The position numbers and the translations under genes are program-made. A stretch of DNA of 64,000 bases from Leptobacterium flavescens (GTDB lineage Bacteria > Bacteroidota > Bacteroidia > Flavobacteriales > Flavobacteriaceae): assembly GCF_010671605.1 (NCBI RefSeq), contig NZ_JAABOO010000001.1, positions 1,054,001 to 1,118,000 of the forward strand, read 5' to 3'. Below are positions 62,455-64,000 of this stretch, one piece after another; the stretch's first letter is position 1; every line of letters starts with the position of its first letter. The notes beneath the pieces were generated by a model that was not told where the DNA came from, did not search any database, and saw only the letters and a list, made by a program, of their open reading frames with translations.

Positions 62455-63513
62455 TTATTTTTTGATGGTAAAGTAAAAAGTGGCCCCGTTCCCGATTTCC
62501 GAATTGAGCCAGATATCTCCTTTGTAAAAATTCACTATTTTCTTAACGATTGCCAGCCCCATTCCTATGGTTTTACTGTCTTCTTCCAGCTTCTGGAATA
62601 TTTTGAATATCTTCTCATGGTATTTCTTTTCGATTCCCTTTCCATTGTCTTTAACACTAAATTGCCAGTAGGTATCTTCTTCTTTCGATGCTATTTCTAC
62701 CAGGCCTTTCTTCTTATCTATATGGTGAATGGCATTCTGCAACAGATTCTGGAACAATTGCCTTAACCTGTATTTATCTCCTTCAATTACCGGGAGTTTA
62801 TTTTTTATGATCACATGGGTATTATCGGGGATATAGGAGGTACCGATAATCTCATTTACCAGGTGGTTACAATCTACCTTGTAGCTTTGCTGTTCGGATT
62901 TATCGATCGTAGAATAGCTGAGGATCCCGTTGATCAACGCATCCATTTTCTCGACGCTGTCCAGGATCATATCCAGGGTTTTTATACCGTTCTTATTGAG
63001 GCTCCTCTTATGATCTTCCTTTAACCAGTTTGTCAGGGTGTTGATATTTCTCAAAGGCGATTTTAAGTCATGAGAAACCACATAAGCATACTCGTTCAGC
63101 TCTTCATTTCTCTTCTCCAGATTGAGCAGTAATTGTTCCCTCTGCGAACTTATATTCATGATCTCCCGCGTCTGCTCTTCAATAAGATTGGCCAGGCGCA
63201 AGCCTTCCAATTCCAGGCTATCAGGGCCATCCATATCTGTTTCACCGGCGGGAACATACTTCTTTAAGGACGAGATCACATTGTCCAGGTTTTCGATGAT
63301 CGTTCTTTGCTGCTTTGCTTCTTCTCTCAGTTTTGTGTTTGCATCATAAAGTTCTTCTGAACTAAGGGCCACAGCCCTTTTGATCATTTTTAACTGCTCT
63401 TCGTAATTTACATAGGACTTGTCTACCGCCTCCAGGAAACTCTTAAGTTCCGGATCTTCAATGGCATCCTGTTCGAGAAATTTTCTGATCTGTCTTTTGA
63501 GTAACGAATGCAT
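62455..63513 (-). CDS. Cytoplasmic sensor histidine kinase
   Basis: 352 aa without membrane helices. The N-terminal ~130 residues are a coiled coil (YEEQLKMIKRAVALSSEELYDANTKLREEAKQQ). The HisKA motif YVVSHDLKSPLRNINTL (about 145-161) carries the phospho-acceptor His, followed by the N-box QLFQNLLQNAIHHI, DNGKGIEKKYHEKIF and GMGLAIVKKIV of the ATPase domain. The start codon overlaps the FIST stop (TAATG), so signal input probably comes from FIST. Kinases of this type resemble phytochrome-like kinases without the photosensor. Confidence 0.93.
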   Translation of the reverse strand: MHSLLKRQIRKFLEQDAIEDPELKSFLEAVDKSYVNYEEQLKMIKRAVALSSEELYDANTKLREEAKQQRTIIENLDNVISSLKKYVPAGETDMDGPDSLELEGLRLANLIEEQTREIMNISSQREQLLLNLEKRNEELNEYAYVVSHDLKSPLRNINTLTNWLKEDHKRSLNKNGIKTLDMILDSVEKMDALINGILSYSTIDKSEQQSYKVDCNHLVNEIIGTSYIPDNTHVIIKNKLPVIEGDKYRLRQLFQNLLQNAIHHIDKKKGLVEIASKEEDTYWQFSVKDNGKGIEKKYHEKIFKIFQKLEEDSKTIGMGLAIVKKIVNFYKGDIWLNSEIGNGATFYFTIKK

Positions 63514-64000
63514 TATTCACTGATTAAGGTTAGCGTCATTGTCTGGTTGTGGAGTTTACAGTCTTTTTTACCTGTAAATGGAGCCATTTCTCCATAGGAA
63601 TAAAATCCGCTGATCACCGATTGATCACCTATAACTTCTATTACTTCCTCTATTTCTTCCTCCACTCTCTGATCCATGATCAGTTTCCTTCCGATACAGC
63701 TTACAACAAGGGCAAGCTGCGGTTTATTCTTTCTGCCTTTCATAGCCTCCTCTGCCGCTTTCGAAGCTCCGTCTGCAATATTATCTACTGTTGCCATCAT
63801 AAGTTGTACCCTGGAATTCTCCGGAATATCGCCGGCAAGTACCATGGCATTCTTTTCCTCATTAATATTTAAGATGGTCCTGACCAGGGGCTTTTCCCTT
63901 TCTTCCGATTTAACACTTAAAGGATATAGCAAAGCTGCCTGTGGCAAATCGCATGCTTTATCACCCAGGTATTTTTTATACAGATCCAGGGCCGGGGTCT
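63513..64000 (-). CDS. FIST-domain signal protein, C-terminal part (5' end outside the window)
   Basis: About 162 C-terminal residues are visible and the frame is open to the window edge. The sequence matches the FIST_C domain: PALDLYKKYLGDKACDLPQAALLYPLSV, VLAGDIPENSRVQLMMAT, CIGRKLIMDQRVEEEIEEV and GFYSYGEMAPF. FIST proteins are thought to sense small ligands such as amino acids and often pair with chemotaxis or two-component proteins. Here it is the first visible gene of the operon with the kinase, Hpt and LytTR genes, sharing its stop base with the kinase start. The N-terminal FIST domain is not in view. Confidence 0.9.
   Translation of the reverse strand, partial: TPALDLYKKYLGDKACDLPQAALLYPLSVKSEEREKPLVRTILNINEEKNAMVLAGDIPENSRVQLMMATVDNIADGASKAAEEAMKGRKNKPQLALVVSCIGRKLIMDQRVEEEIEEVIEVIGDQSVISGFYSYGEMAPFTGKKDCKLHNQTMTLTLISE

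Overview
The window is chromosomal DNA of a member of Bacteroidota, almost certainly a Flavobacteriaceae. Signs of this are the AT-rich intergenic DNA, promoter -7 boxes of the TAnnTTTG type, tandem TPR sensor regulators, TPR histidine kinases, DUF6443/RHS proteins, an M56/BlaI pair with poly-proline linkers, and the order rpoN - PAP2-like - beta-barrel - exbD - exbD - exbB - tRNA-Ser - ansA - acyltransferase - tatD, which I remember as typical of flavobacteria. The genus cannot be fixed from the sequence alone.

Layout. 1-489 is the 3' end of asnS. 536-12678 is the most striking part: seven consecutive minus-strand paralogs, each with a signal peptide, a periplasmic TPR domain, one membrane helix and a cytoplasmic AraC-type HTH. 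Their DNA-binding ends are almost identical and their N-terminal sensor halves differ. 12994-25451 returns to housekeeping genes: a small unknown gene, a possible structured RNA or terminator, rpoN, a PAP2-like membrane protein, an outer-membrane barrel, an ExbB/ExbD/ExbD energy-transduction operon, tRNA-Ser(GGA), asparaginase, an acyltransferase, TatD, a retropepsin-like protease and a TPR histidine kinase with a NarL-type regulator. Two 36-codon single-helix microproteins flank that two-component pair. 25796-36737 carries the 2-oxoglutarate dehydrogenase genes (sucB, sucA), an amidohydrolase, galE, a DegT aminotransferase, waaA, a coiled-coil lipoprotein and an AraC regulator.

36738-49530 is a variable island that ends at tRNA-Leu(UAG). 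It holds a two-gene RHS system: a 1111-aa partner and a 1787-aa DUF6443/RHS protein with six 80-aa repeats, calcium-type DSDGDG motifs, an RHS core and an AT-rich variable tip, followed by a small secreted candidate immunity protein. After that come a second amidohydrolase, an ECF sigma factor and a membrane protein, in a segment bounded by two identical 20-bp palindromes. A partial copy of the tRNA-Leu 3' end lies just downstream of the tRNA.

49636-64000 has an M20 dipeptidase, a BlaI/M56 pair with two clear operators over its promoter, a DUF4407 membrane protein, and three paralogous GT2 glycosyltransferases. One of these is fused to a complete response-regulator receiver domain and has lost an acidic residue of its DxD motif. 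A WG-repeat lipoprotein, an M28 peptidase and a FIST - histidine kinase - Hpt - LytTR signalling operon close the window.

The best candidates for undescribed biology are (1) the seven-gene TPR-TM-HTH array with homogenised output domains, together with an AATTACTA-type box found twice beside it and once before the RHS genes, and (2) the receiver-GT2 fusion inside a GT2 paralog cluster, about 5 kb from an Hpt-containing phosphorelay.
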